A stretch of 64,000 nt of DNA from Phymatolithon calcareum (lineage: Eukaryota > Rhodophyta > Florideophyceae > Hapalidiales), in NCBI GenBank assembly GCA_977006965.1, contig OZ345376.1, positions 62,001 through 126,000 on the forward strand. The letters run 5' to 3'. The notes beneath the pieces are model-generated. The model did not search any database. It was not told the origin of the DNA and worked only from the letters and a program-made list of their open reading frames with translations. Positions 11,015 to 21,918 of the stretch are shown here, piece after piece. Numbering within the stretch: position 1 is the first letter of the stretch; the number at the start of each line of letters is the position of its first letter. The position numbers and the translations under genes are program-made.

Positions 11015-14000
11015 TTTTTGGAAATAGAATATTATTTTCCACATTCAACGTGGGCGGCTCAGCGGAGACGCCCACGATGGTCGACCAATTAATGAAAAAA
11101 TTCCATATGCAAGTGCTTGGACTGACGGAGACGTTTCAGAAAGAAGACACGGCGATCAGGGTGAATTACGACCAAATTTGCGCAACCCGCCCCCAGGGGC
11201 CTGGGGAACGACCAAGAGGTGTGGAGTTGCTTTACTGACTAAGCCTGGAACTCCGACAAGAATTCTTGGGAAAATGGCTACACGAATGTTCCAAGTGGTA
11301 ATTGCTAATGTAATGGACATTGCCGTCGCTGTTGTGTACATCTCCCCGCTTGCTAGTCACAAGGAATATGACGAATGTCTCAAATTCATTCACCAACACT
11401 GCAGAGGGAAGTCGCTAGTGATGGGCGACTTCAATGCAAGACATAGGCACTGGGACCGCGCGAGTAACTGGCGAGGAAACAAGGTTGTCTCGTGGGCTGC
11501 AAAGTTCAACTGGAGAGTAAGGACTGCAACAAGTCCTACTTTTGTCTCCAGACAGGGGAAGAGCAACATTGATATTTTCATGACAAAATGTTTAGAAGCA
11601 GAGGTACCTGAACTGGTCAACGGAATGTGGGAAGGCGTCACCGAACACATTCCGGTGGCAACGAGAGTCATCAACAACAGGATTATTCCTGGGAAAAGGC
11701 AGACAGTTGTTTCTAAGTCCGCCAGGCGAAGCGCAGCAAAAGCAGCCAAGGCAAAAGAAGAAATGTCCAAGTGGGCGCCGATGATGCTGGAGCAACTGCA
11801 AGCCTGCAATCGGAAACAAGACTTGGAAAAATGGTACGAAAGGTTTTCGAAGAATTTTACACAGCCATGGACGTCCTCTAGGCTCAGGCCGTCAAGATTC
11901 AAGACCTTTTGGAACAATGAGCTCGACAAACTAGCCAAGAAGCGAACTCGATTGTACAAGATTTACAAAAGAACCGAGCTTGAAAATGACCGGCTTGCCC
12001 TCCGAGAAATTAAGACACAAATCCAAAAGAAAGTAAGAAATGCGAAACGTGAGCAGTTTGAAAGATACCTTGATGGAGTGGAAGAACTGGGTCCCACTGA
12101 GGCAGCCAACGTTGCAAGCAAAATTATGAAGTCAAAAACAAGGAGGAAAGGGTCGAACAAGGCAATCGGAGCTCCAGTACATCCAAGCAAATTCTCTGCG
12201 TATATTTCTAATGTGTGCAAGGCTGACAAAGACTGGAATGTGCCACTAAAGGCTTTTACAGTCAACAGGGCAATGAGGCGGCACATTACTAGGGCATTCA
12301 ACCGAGCACCGAAAGGGAAGGCGGTCGGCCCTGACGGAGTGGCAGTTGAAATGATGCATGCGATTAAGGAAGCCGGATTGAGTATATTGATAGCCTTATG
12401 GGAGACATGTGGGAGGCTCAAATGTCTTCCGCGAGCGTGGCGTCAAGCTACTCTGATCCCTCTGTACAAGAAAGGCCCACCCCATGTTGCAGCGAACTAC
12501 AGACCTATATCGCTATTAAGTCAAGCCAGGAAAATCATCGATTCCGCACTCGACTCATACATAAGGGAACACTACCGTTTCAACAGTGCTCAGCTAGGTT
12601 TCCGAAAAGACAAGAGCACATATATTGCGATACTCCGGGCAAAATGTGCCATGAAAGATGGGCATCCTTTTGTCGCGGTTCTTGACCTCTCTGCAACATA
12701 TGACAGGGTGCCACGAGACATCCTCATGAAAAGACTCGAACAGAAGCTACCCGACGAAATAACAAGAATGGTGGCATATCTTCTGAAACCCTCGTGGGTT
12801 ACGTCAGCAGGCGATGATACACGAACATGGTGCATTATCGATCGAGGAGTACCGCAAGGGTCCCCACTGAGCCCGTGCCTGTACAATATCTTCATGGATA
12901 CATTCGCGGAAGCGGTCTCCAAGGTCCCCAGCGACGTCTCTGAAAATCCAGCGCAACTGTTCGCTGACGATGTCCAGCTGCAATCAAAGGATGGAGAAGG
13001 AATGCAGAAGCTACTTGATATAGCGACTACCTGGGCGCAGGAAAATGGTATGAGCTGGAACACAAAGCCAGGAAAGAGCGAGATCCTTAAATACAAGGGA
13101 CTCAGGAAACACACCTTCCACATTGCGGGTCGAGTTCTTCATCAAGCTTGGAGGCTCTCGTATCTCGGTATAAGCATGAACCACAAAGGCGTAACAGACG
13201 TCATGGCGTTATCAAGAGTACGAAATGCAGTGGGGTGCATACACAAACTGCGGGATATTGGAGTCAATGTTCGAGGCTTTCAGCCTGTGACATGCATTAG
13301 AATCTTCAAGTCGCTTATTTTGCCAAAGTGGGAGGATGCACTTCACGTCACGCCTCTGACAAAGCGATTACAATCAGCAATCGAATCTGCAGAAGGTTTA
13401 TTCTTCAATTATGTTTTTGGGATATATGCCCAGCACCGCCATGGAAGAATGCGAGTTCTGTGCCGACTAGTACCACCTGCCATGAGGAGAAGACACCAAG
13501 CAGAAAGGTTCTCTGCGAGTCTAGTGAAACAGAAGAAGCGCCTCGACGAAGCAGATGAGTATTCTGGGAGAGATGAAGATATTAAGGAGGCAACCAAGGA
13601 CATAGAGTGCCTCAAGAAATATGAAGATCTGCAGCAAGCTCTCGACAAAGCCAGGGAGGGCTCAGTCTCAAAGAAAGGGCGACGAAAAGAAAGCATTGAG
13701 TTATGGGCAGAGGAAGAAGAGGGAAGATCGCTCGAGATACCAACTGATTCGAACAATCTACCGATGGTTCTCCGCGTAAGAGAAAGGTCTACACGGTTGC
13801 GATGCCTACGGCTGATATGCAATAGAGCACCTCTTTGGAGAAAATCAGTACTTGGTGCATACTTTGGTGTCACAGCCGTGATTGAGCTGGTCGCGCTCCA
13901 ACGCATTCTATCTTCATCCAAGATTAGTCCTGAAATTGAATATGAATGTAAGCGACTCACTAGAGCACTTGTTGGGAGAGAAATACGAATCAAGGATATA

Positions 14001-14021
14001 CTGAACAGTCAAACTACGTGA
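11011..14021 (+). CDS. LINE-C ORF2: APE endonuclease and reverse transcriptase (one frameshift)
   Basis: The protein should nick target DNA and prime reverse transcription of LINE-C RNA. Order: the N-terminal endonuclease starts NVGGSAETP with the catalytic Glu in GLTET (frame 1, 11011-about 11205). After a frameshift near 11205-11225 the frame-3 part (about 940 codons) has the GDFNARHRHWD block (11424-11444) and an S-N-I-D block. A basic linker follows, then RT blocks YRPISLLSQARKI, LGFRKDKST, LDLSATYDRVPR, GVPQGSPLSP and the catalytic FADD at 12960-12971, then the YLG thumb motif. The last 250 residues form a conserved Arg/Lys/Glu-rich domain shared by all LINE-C copies. There is no RNase H. 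ATG 11011 was chosen because it overlaps the ORF1 stop and matches the LINE-B ORF2 start. Apart from the frameshift and the first Asp block reading LSATYD rather than the usual LSKAFD, the domain set looks complete. Confidence 0.88.
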
Positions 14022-14104
14022 GCTTAGAAAATCGTGCGAAAGCGGCCCTGTTACTCTTCAAGAGAGGCCTTGGGAGCTTTTAAAATAAATCAACACATAT
14101 CCCC

Positions 14105-14235
14105 TTTTGTAGTGCCAAGAGGTTTTGGATGGATTCTGGCTGAAGAAGAGCATCGTTTTTTGTTAGTGTAACACGACTCAGTGGACTACAAAAATCAACC
14201 TCTGGTCTCCTTCGGGACTTCGACTTTCCTGCGGC
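14105..14235 (-). repeat. R1 short element, copy 2 (right half)
   Basis: Completes the R1 copy begun at 10725-10786, with GTGCCAAGAGGTTTTGG and the ACCTCTGGTCTCCTTCGGG block. It directly adjoins the LINE-D coding fragment at 14236-14640 in the same orientation, so this is the 3' UTR of that LINE-D. Confidence 0.75.
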
Positions 14236-14640
14236 ACGCGGTGATTTCAGATTTGCAAGCAGTCCTTACTTGGCGACAGCCGGAAACATGGTCAAGACAT
14301 CAAGTCTTCTTAATAATCTCTGCACTAAGCGACGTACAAGAACGTCTCTTCTTACCTTAGTTTGGAGGATGCGAAACACGACCCTGCACCAGTCCAAGCT
14401 TCTTTTTCCTGACTTCCCAAGGATTTGCCCGAAGAACATATGTTCAACCTTCCTGACTTCCGAGGCCAGCTAAGCGGCCCAATGTGTGAGCTTTAGAGCA
14501 CATTCCCATCTTGACTGTACAAGAGAGTAGTACAGACTAATTGCACTAGTAAACACGCCCAACCGTCGAATATATCCAAGTACATTATTGGATTTCTTGA
14601 TCCTCTCTGTTAGATCGGTGTGTGAAACTCCCTGTTCCAT
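14236..14640 (-). pseudogene. LINE-D ORF2 C-terminal fragment
   Basis: On the minus strand it matches the LINE-D protein at 33255-33700: GVS then T-E-R-I-K-K, NNVLGYIRRLGVFTS, LVQSRWECAL, an E-V-R-K-V-E-H-M-F segment, and RILQTK followed by R-R-D-V-L. It is a post-RT C-terminal piece with stop codons (for example in the segment after THWAA). Its tail is the R1 at 14105-14235, which ties R1 to LINE-D. Confidence 0.75.
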
Positions 14641-15310
14641 TTTTTTGAATTTGGAGTTTATTAAACGCACTCAGAAAACACTCATGAGAAGGCAAGGGAG
14701 ATGCGTTTCAGCATCTACGCTCTTGAAGCTTCGATCATCTACTCAAATCCGTGTAACCCGGGTTAGCGTAGTAGCCCTAGCAGCAAAAACCATCTCGAAA
14801 ATTGGACAGAGGGAACAGCTTGGAGTCCACTAGTCAGATTTCCTATGGGGCTCAGGCTGGCATCTTAATTGACGCTTTGTCTATTCCATGTCGTCATAAA
14901 AGACGATAGTGAAGAAGATTAGCTTGTAGAGAGATTTTTCCATGATATTAGTCTTCTCTTTGGTCAGTTGGTATCTTCCGAGGTATTCCTCGAGGTTGCT
15001 CATGAGGATTGATACACTATCACCGAACATGGCTGCGAGGAGTGATGTGCTCATTGTGGGGAATCGACCGAATGCCCACTTTACCGCAAATTTGCGGTGC
15101 CGTGTTTTCGGGAGTCTGATGATCACCGGGGTGGACCCCGGCAGATCACAGGGAATTTTCCTCTTTCTGTTGGACTCCGAGATGTGTCCTTCGTCTTTGA
15201 AGAGCAAGATCCGCAATGATTTTGCTGAAACTCCCAGCTTGAGGAAGGTCAGTGCCGTCTCGAGAAGGTCATACTATAGCATTCATATCCCTCTGGAGGG
15301 CGTGTGCTCG
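14641..15310 (-). pseudogene. LINE-B 3' fragment with 3' UTR
   Basis: The minus-strand ORF 14881-15216 ends F-Y-D-D-M-E-stop, as in the copy at 21919-23326, and carries the conserved LLFKDEG, IPCDLPGSTP, IRLPK and KWAFGRFP blocks. The 3' UTR (14650-14880) shares the GGGAGATGCGTTTCAGCATCT hairpin and ends in an A-rich tail (T8 on the plus strand at 14639-14646). The 5' part is truncated near 15310, just beyond the region equivalent to 22551-22600 of the better copy. Confidence 0.8.
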
Positions 15311-15925
15311 CGTGAAAGAAACGCTCAGCCTCTGGAACTTGATCAAGCTTCTCCAGTTCTACAAGAAAGGCGACCCAAGAGACTCTGCAAACTACAGACC
15401 GATAGCCCTTGTATCGCATGCAAGGAAAATCATCGAGAGTGCACGGGATAAAATCCTGCGAAAACACTCCAGCCGTCAATAAGATCCAAGCTGGGTTCAG
15501 GAAGGCTCTGAATGCCCGGATGAAGTATTGCACACCATTGCCGCAATGAAAAGTGGTCACAGGAACCTTACCGTTCTCGATATTTCGAAAGCTTTTGACA
15601 CCATGCCAAGGCATGTTCTATCTCGACTACTCAAGAAGAGTCTTCCGGCAACACTGGTCTCATGGGTTATGTACTTTCTCCAGCCTAGCATGATCTATAC
15701 TCCTCCGGAAGACCTAAACAACTGCTTGCAATCAACAAAGGGGTCCCACAAGGATCGTCACTATCGCCGGCGCAATATAATATTTTCATGGACGTTCTTG
15801 CAGAGAGCTTGTCAAGAATTCTGTTTCAATATTCAAAAAGCCTGGCCACGTTTCTCGCGGATGACGTCATACTTCGCGCTTTTTCCACAATAGAGCTTCA
15901 ATTGCTCCTGAAGATCGCGTGAGAC
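15311..15925 (+). pseudogene. LINE reverse transcriptase fragment, decayed
   Basis: Successive frames give RT blocks in order: QFYKKGDPRDSANYRPIAL, VSHARKIIES, VLDISKAFDTMPRH (near 15570), KGVPQGSSLSPAQYNIFMD (near 15735), and LADDVIL where FADD is expected (near 15855). At least two frameshifts and stops break the frame. The family is closest to the other APE-type LINEs here but I cannot assign it to A-E. Confidence 0.75.
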
Positions 15926-16039
15926 TGGGCCGCCTCTACCCGAGATGGTTTAGAATACAACCGTCGGGAAGAGTTGCGTCATATCTCCCAATGGTGCAAA
16001 CGAAAGTTTCAAATTTGCTCTTGCAAGAAAAGAAATCGA

Positions 16040-17085
16040 GACTGTGTCGTAATTAAATGGATTTATTGAGAACTTACCATGTGTCCCAACTGGAGGAAAG
16101 TCGGCACCTTTCTAGGCATTCTCTATTAGCATTGAAAATTCAGCTTTCTTAGTCGGAATTACATAGAATCACTTCAATGGCTCTAGCCACGTCAGTCTCT
16201 TCTGCCGAGGTCCATGAAGGCTTCTTCAGGATTCTGTTAAGTGTTCCAACTGCCCATGATCCTTGACTGCCCATTTCGTCAATTAACCTCGGTGGGTTCT
16301 CGGAAAAAGTCCTACAAACCAGCTTGCACAAAGAATTCTGTATCTGCTTTCTTTCATCCTCACTGCTTGGTGCGGTATACTATTCTTGGCGAACGTAATT
16401 TTCCTGATGCGGTGCTCTTCTTGCAGCTCCCATACTCGCCGAAGGCCAGATCTGTCTTGAATGTCTGTTGTCGTTTTTGATTCCCGTATACAGTCGAGAG
16501 TTTCGAGTTCTAGCTCTGCCCCTGTGTCATCTGTCTCCTCCACAATCCTGCTTAATCTTCGTCTAAGCTTCCGGAGCAGGTGCTGTCCGCGAAACTCCCA
16601 TGGCTCTATTTGGCACAGTTTCATTAGTCTTCTCCAGTGCCGCGCTGCCCACTTCCCGAATAGTATCGTAGCAATGTCCTTCTGAATTTTCACTGCTGCG
16701 ATTGTGTCCGGTGTTACATGCGCAGCTTACTCACATACTGGCCTGATAAAAGCTTTGAAGCGCCTGATACTCTTTTCGGAGCTATATCCTCTTCTTGTCA
16801 TACCTAGGTTGCTCATGAGCCGTACTTTGGCGCTTGCGCTTTTGAATCGCTCCAGAAGCTTGTCGTCACGAATACCGTTCGCGTCAATTGTCGTCCCGAG
16901 ATAGTCTGCAGTGAGTCGTATTTCAACTTCCTCTTCTACCAATATGATGGGTTTTCCGACCCTTCGACGTGGGATCGAGACTGTGTCCGTAACTACATAT
17001 TTGCGCATGTCCATATCTTCGAACGGCGTAACAGAAATTTCTACGCTCTCCAGAATAAATCCTGCACCAGAATCGATTGACAATT
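16040..17085 (-). pseudogene. LINE-A ORF2 C-terminal fragment and 3' UTR
   Basis: Three minus-strand frames make up the end of LINE-A ORF2: 16727-17083 (E-V-E-I-R-L-T-A-D-Y-L-G-T, LLERFKSASAKVRLMS, FKAFIRPV), 16283-16693 (IQKDIATILFGKWAARHW, LCQIEPWEF, ELELETLDCIRES) and 16149-16331 (MGSQGSWAVGTLNRIL, ending CNSD-stop). Frameshifts separate them. The UTR at 16040-16148 has the CCATGTGTCCCAACT block found at 21300 and, inverted, at 45880. The right edge abuts a LINE-E copy of opposite orientation. Confidence 0.8.
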
Positions 17086-17950
17086 CTCGGAAACAGCGGA
17101 CTCCACGGAAAAGGATTCACACCCTCGACATGCTTAAGACTACATAATGCGGTCGTCAGGCCAATGACGGAGTATCTTCTCCCATTTGCAGACCTGACGA
17201 GTAACATCCTTCACGCACAGGACGCTCTAGAGTGCAATGTGTTCTCAAGAATGTTCGGCACCTGGTGCAAGAATATGCATGCCCGCTTTCGAGGAATATG
17301 CCGCTTGGAGTCCATTCAACTACTTCAAACGCATTTGAGCTCCAAGTTCATAACAGCACAGAAATTCCGAAGAAAAGAGGTATTTGAGCTTCCCAAGGGG
17401 ACAACACGACTGGCAATATTGAACGCGACAAACGATGTGCTTCACAGAGCTCTTCTCTGTACCTTTACAGAGGTATTTACTTGCAGCCTAGATGTTGCGA
17501 CAAATGCCAACGCAAGAACGCAGAAGAACGCAAAAGAAGAATGGGATGCATGTCTCGTTCCGAACGCCGCTGGACGGGAGGGCCGGCACCCTCCTCAGCC
17601 CATTAAGAATGAGCTACCACCATTTCTCACCCTCCAAAAAGCAACGCGCAGACTTCTGTGCACGCGCTGGTTATTTCACCGCTTCCCATACCCCTGGCAC
17701 GAGCAAACAAGAAACGAAGATGCCGAAATCGATGAAGGTCTCACATGTTTCAAAATTAATGCCCAAGCAACGCCTTTTGCGATAGTCAAAAAGAGATTCT
17801 GGAAATGGCAGTTGATACAAAATGTCTGAATATAACTACTTATATGAGAGCGTAAGCGAAGGATTGTAGCGCCACTAAAAGTCTCTCAGGTGCACTAACA
17901 ATTGACAAGGGGAGGTTCAATTAAACAAAATTCCAATCCAATCCGTTATG
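17086..17950 (+). pseudogene. LINE-E ORF2 C-terminal domain and 3' UTR
   Basis: The frame to TGA 17827-17829 encodes about 245 residues: CLRLHNAVVRPMTEYLLPF (the RIYRAFIRP-like block after the RT), a Cys/His-containing middle segment, then KNAKEEWDACL, REGRHPPQPIKNELPPFLTL, RLLCTRWLFHRFPYPW and a basic C-terminus. RT catalytic motifs are missing, so this is a 5'-truncated copy. The 3' UTR carries the CTCTCAGGTGCACTAACAATT block and a TTCAATTAAACAAA tail seen in the copies near 40.6, 43.4 and 45.0 kb. The frame itself is unbroken, the longest LINE-E fragment in the window. Confidence 0.72.
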
Positions 17951-17994
17951 ATAGTGTTACCCGGAGGTAGATCTAGTGCAGTAGCAAAACCTAC

Positions 17995-18335
17995 TAGGTA
18001 GTACCTCTGGCCCATAATTTGGCCTCGAGATTGAAAAGCATTCCACTGCACAATGTCACGTGTAGTCTGCCGGAAGTGGGTGGGATAACTTCATGTTTCG
18101 GAGGCAGTCTCGGTAGCCTGAAGCATGGCAACGACTTGGCAAGCGCTCTCCTTGTCTAGGCGCTTTCTTCGGATGACAGCTCGTCTTTTGATAGCGCTGT
18201 CTTGATATCTTCGATACCATTTTTTCGTGTGTGTGCCTCAAGTTCTATGAGCTCCGAGGTGCTCATCGGCGGGAAGGTTCCAAGCGATCATTTTGCGGCC
18301 AGGCTACGGTATCTCCTAAATGTCAAGCACAAGTG
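17995..18335 (-). pseudogene. LINE-D 3' end with R1-type UTR start
   Basis: The minus strand reads RRYRSLAAK, a stop where Trp is expected, then SLGTFPPMSTSELIELE and GIEDIKTALSKDEL, matching the LINE-D end near 33920-34075 (KWSFGMFPPMNT, then I-E-D-V-I-N-G-L). The segment 17995-18050 (ACCTCTGG and CCTCGAG blocks) matches the 5' part of R1. The rest of the tail is lost. Confidence 0.6.
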
Positions 18336-19562
18336 CGTTGGCAGTGTTGTCATGGTTTGCGGGATAGGTTGTTTTCAACTTCAGTGGAGGCGTCCAGAAT
18401 ATTTGATGTTTGATATTGCTTGATGTTTGTGCTGACCAAGGTTTCGTTCGCCGTGGTATAGAGGTGCCGGTTTACTTTGGCGGGAAGTTGTAGACAATTA
18501 TGCGTCTACGTTAGACACAAGCGCATACGCTTGCTGTCCATCTTCCACGATGTTTTGTTGTGTGCAAGATTTACCACGCACGTTTTGGCTACCATAATTT
18601 CTGGGAATGTTCCAAGTCTCGCTGGTCGTTACATGTCTTCCTATGATAGTGTTTAGAAACAATATAAAACGTGGTTGCAGCCTCACCATCTGGGGGAGAA
18701 AAGAGCAACCAGAGCCAGAGCAACCATAATAACAATTCTTGTCGGATGGCCCAGAAGCAGAAATAGCTTCTGGGCTAACAAGGTGTCTGTCGTTTGGTCA
18801 AGTTCGTATTCAGGTTACGAGAAAGCTACAAAGGTGATTCAAGTATCTGACCAACCGGTCGCCTAGCGCTCGTGAGCTGTGCGTGTCGAACGAGAGATTC
18901 AACTTGGGCTATGATCCTTCAGCTCGTGCGAAAAGTATTTTCGACAGAACGAAGCAGCTATTGAGAGTATCAAGATATATCAAGAATCTCATCAACGTTT
19001 CCTTGGATTTTGCTTGAATGGCCCCCCTTTCTTCTTCCCCTGAACTGAGGGTATAGTGAGCAGACTAGGCTAACATTTCTGGCCTTTTCCGTGGACTCCT
19101 GGATTGCGGAATCTCTGCGGGCGCTTCGAGTAGCAGTGTATGAAAAGGGCGAGGGGAGGTGGAGCAGAAGCGTACTATCAATTCACTTGCCAGACTAAAT
19201 CCTAGCGGATTTCTAAGAAGAAGAGAATTGAGGTCAACCCTACCATTGAAACAATAGCTTGAGGTGAAAGCAGAATTCTGAAAATCACTTGCTCGCAGTA
19301 GTTGCACGAGAAAACAGCAGAACAACTATCAGAATCAGGATCCAAATAATGTTGCTTCATGTTACTTTTATGTTTCCATTTGCGCTCACGCACGGAGACG
19401 CATTGCATGGTGTGAGGCGGATGTCGGCTCTACGGCGCCCACGAAATCGGCCGCAGTGGAAAAAAACTCACCGAAGCTTTCGCAAACAGCCATTAGCTTC
19501 GCTCATAGTTAAAATCAGAATAAGCATCACTGCACAGTATACAGCCTTCCACCTGCAATAAA
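18336..19562. other. No recognisable gene
   Basis: Short frames only, with no repeat shared with the rest of the window. It forms the 3' flank of the membrane-protein gene at 19563-20426. Confidence 0.4.
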
Positions 19563-20426
19563 CTAAGCATCTGCCGCCAAGTCAACCTGTTTCTCGTCCT
19601 CTTGCGAAGTCCGCGCCTTCCGAGCCGCAACATACGACCAAACAGCACCAAATAAAATCGCGAAAGCAAATGTAGCGAGTATAGTCAGAAGCCCCCACCG
19701 TCCGACGCCGCTTGCCCACGGCAGTCGGGAATACTTAGGGTCCGTCTCTGGCACGAGTGTGAGATTTCCTCTAGCACCCGCGTGCTCCTTGGTATCAATC
19801 GGCTTGTACGCTGGGTAGGTGTGACACGTGAAGTCCCCGCTTTGGTTACTGGCGAAGATTCTACCCGCGATGTTGAACCAGGAGACAAAGAACAGGGAAC
19901 CATGCAGTGCCTTGAGCGAGAAAAATCGTTGCACAAATGTCTTCTTACTTGCGATCGAGAAGCGCGCATCAGCAATCATCGCTCCAAGAGATGAGTCTGT
20001 TGGAAATCCCTCCTTTACGATACGCTGTTCAACTAGAGCGGTGGCGGCACGAGTCATCGCTTCCTTGTAAATTAAAATGGCCAGCCAGGCGATGGTGAGA
20101 CCGATGAGCACCGCGGCGAAGGCGACAAGCGTCGCGAGGGGTAGACCAGTGTTGTTAATCAGCAGTGAGGTAGCCGTACTCCATAGCATGGAGAGGATGT
20201 ACACACGACCTAGCCATGAATGAAGAGGCTTAAAGCGGGCGGGAAGGGCTCTAGTTATGAAGCAGAAGATACCCGACAGGAAGATGATGTAACTGAAGGC
20301 GACGTGAGCGAAGTAGAAGCCACGGACGCATGAGTACTTGTCAAAAGAGTAGGTGTAGCTCGCATCGAAGAGCGAGGACGACGCCGAGTGGTCGACATAG
20401 TCGACGAAGCGCGGAGTGTAGGACAT
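19563..20426 (-). CDS. DUF2306-like multi-pass membrane protein, 287 aa
   Basis: A single uninterrupted exon from ATG 20426 (complement; context gccATGtcc) to TAG at 19563. The frame is open 14 codons further upstream but has no ATG there. At least five hydrophobic segments are visible, near residues 42-62, 70-90, 94-120, 175-193 and 243-267. Three membrane-associated His lie in F-A-H-V-A-F, P-L-H-S-W-L-G-R-V-Y and L-H-G-S-L-F. The H-x-W-L-G-R-V-Y pattern is typical of the DUF2306 group (predicted membrane proteins, some with possible haem-binding His). A loop before the last helix (GDFTCHTYPAY) may face the lumen or outside. The C-terminal tail is charged and ends near KQVDLAADA. It is the most convincing host gene here: even codon use, no stops, no repeat copies. 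The reaction is unknown; the family assignment is by pattern, not by search. Confidence 0.85.
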   Translation of the reverse strand: MSYTPRFVDYVDHSASSSLFDASYTYSFDKYSCVRGFYFAHVAFSYIIFLSGIFCFITRALPARFKPLHSWLGRVYILSMLWSTATSLLINNTGLPLATLVAFAAVLIGLTIAWLAILIYKEAMTRAATALVEQRIVKEGFPTDSSLGAMIADARFSIASKKTFVQRFFSLKALHGSLFFVSWFNIAGRIFASNQSGDFTCHTYPAYKPIDTKEHAGARGNLTLVPETDPKYSRLPWASGVGRWGLLTILATFAFAILFGAVWSYVAARKARTSQEDEKQVDLAADA

Positions 20427-20888
20427 GGCTGCTGCTGGGAAGCGGCGATGGGTGCGCGGAACGAGCACCGATAGTCGTTAGTCAGACGCTCACCTACGTT
20501 GTTCGGGAAGGCGGAATCCGACGTGAAGAAAAAACACGAGTAAACGACGTGGTACAGCGTGGAAGTTGTGTTTCGCTCGGCGCCATGTTGTGGGAGGTCG
20601 AGGTCCCTTTAAACAGCCTATAATTTTAATAATGAGCTAAAAATATTTCAATTTATGATTACCGCGGGTCCGTCTGATGAGAACCGCAAAATGAGGGCGA
20701 GATTATTTGTACAGTATTTTCTCTAGAGTGCACAATGTCCAGAAGGCCATCATGAGCTCAAACATTGGATCTTGACGATGCTCGGTGAAGGTTTGAACCA
20801 CACATCTTCCAATACGTAATGACTCTAGCCCGCTAATTGTTCACTTATGATACACATCATCTTCAGATTTTCTCGCGCCGCTCGTATG
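20427..20888. other. Upstream region of the membrane-protein gene
   Basis: Holds the presumed promoter of the minus-strand gene at 19563-20426. No TATA box or other element could be assigned. The part beyond 20630 is AT-rich and without recognisable content. Confidence 0.35.
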
Positions 20889-20966
20889 TAAACTGCTTTC
20901 TCCCCGATGGGGCTCGCCTGGCAGTGCTTTATTCTGAAATAACTTCTACTTAGATTACTTCATACA
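20889..20966 (-). mobile_element. SINE 3' tail fragment
   Basis: Closely matches 36079-36155: TAAACTGCTTTCTCC, GGGCTCGC, GGCAGTGCTTTATT and the CTTAGATTAC block (shared also with 34308-34325). It is the 3'-terminal part of the tRNA-like SINE family, minus orientation; the head is absent. Confidence 0.65.
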
Positions 20967-21044
20967 GACGAGAGACGATGAGGATTCCGTGCGGTACACC
21001 ATTGGCAGAGGCGTGTCCCAGGGGTCCCCTCTAAGTCGTAATTT

Positions 21045-21245
21045 AGAAGAAGAAGAAGTGTAAGTTTTTTATTTAAAAGTTACCAACGCATCTGCAGACG
21101 CTTGGGGCAACTTTGCGAAGGCCATGGGGCCACAAACAGGGTCTCTCGTTCTTATATGTTAGCGTGGTCGATTTCGACACGATCTGGCGGAAATACCAAA
21201 ACCTACCTCTGGCTTAGAGCCTCGAGGGGGAAAAATTTTCCACTG
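21045..21245 (-). repeat. R1 short element, solo copy
   Basis: A full-length solo copy of about 190-200 bp. On the minus strand it starts near TTTTTCCCCCTCGAGG, has the CCAGAGGTAGGTTTTGG block, and ends CGTTGGTAACTTTTAAATAA plus a short purine/pyrimidine run. No LINE-D coding sequence adjoins it. Confidence 0.75.
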
Positions 21246-21280
21246 TCTTGAGTCGCGGGTTTCAGGTTTCGAGAGCAGAG

Positions 21281-21906
21281 GATATATTGAGAAGGTACCA
21301 TGTGTCCCAACTTGAGGAAAGTCGGCACCTTTCTAACCGCATTATACTAGCATCGAGCTTTGTCCGTTACCTTATTCAGAATTGCATAGTATCACGTCAA
21401 TGGCTCGCGCCACTTCATTCTCTTCAGTTGGGGTCCATGTGGGCTTCTTCAGGGTTCTGCTGAGCGTACCAATTGCCCATGCTCCTTGCCTACCCATTTA
21501 TTCAATCAGCTTCGTTGGGTTCCTAGGGAGGTGTCCTAAAAACCATCTTGCGCAAAGAATTCTGTGTCTGATTTCTTTCATCCTCAATGCGTGGTGTGGA
21601 AAACCCTTCTTGGAAAACGTTATTTTTCTTGCGCGGCGTTCTTCTTGCTTCTCCCAGACTCGTCGGAGGCTAGGCTTATCTTGAGGGTCAGCTGCTGTGT
21701 TCGCTTCCCGGATGCAGTCAAGTGTTTCGAGTTCGAGCTCTGCCCCGGCATCATCGGTCTCTTCTACTACCTTGCCCAAATCTTCGTCTTAACTTGGAGT
21801 GTAGGTATTGTCGGCGGAACTCCCACGGCTCTATTTGACAAAGCTTCATTAGTCTTCTCCATTGCCGCGCTGCCGATTTGCCGAACAGTATCGTTGCCAT
21901 GTCCAT
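21281..21906 (-). pseudogene. LINE-A, 3'-terminal part of the split copy
   Basis: Continues the ORF2 of the LINE-A at 24176-25508 after removal of two later insertions. The protein runs MDMATILFGKSAARQW, LCQIEPWEF, then in another frame ELELETLDCIREANTA, RKITFSKKGFPHHALRMKE and ends near ILCNSE-stop. The UTR carries the CCATGTGTCCCAACTTGAGG block. Frameshifts show it is dead. Confidence 0.8.
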
Positions 21907-21918
21907 CTGTATTTGCAC
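21907..21918. repeat. Target-site word CTGTATTTGCAC, copy 1 of 3
   Basis: The word belongs to LINE-A coding sequence. The 11-bp core recurs at 23327-23337 and 24164-24174, flanking the LINE-B and LINE-C insertions that split LINE-A here. Confidence 0.8.

Larger units (their letters stand above)
10787..14104 (+). mobile_element. LINE-C non-LTR retrotransposon, longest copy
   Basis: A 3.3 kb insertion bounded by the 11-bp duplication TTTTGTAGTGC (10776-10786 and 14105-14115). It contains the last 72 codons of ORF1, a whole APE/RT ORF2 with one frameshift, and a short 3' UTR. The 3' end is AATAAATC then ACACATATCCCC with no poly(A), as in the other LINE-C copies. It is 5'-truncated within ORF1. 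It landed in an R1 repeat, the two halves of which flank it. Confidence 0.9.

Noticed and set aside
13409-13993. 194-codon minus-strand frame
   Set aside because: Antisense of the LINE-C C-terminal domain; its duplicate at 59731-60273 has the same origin.
19563-20468. Upstream start of the membrane protein at 20468
   Set aside because: That position is GTG, not ATG. The first ATG is at 20426.
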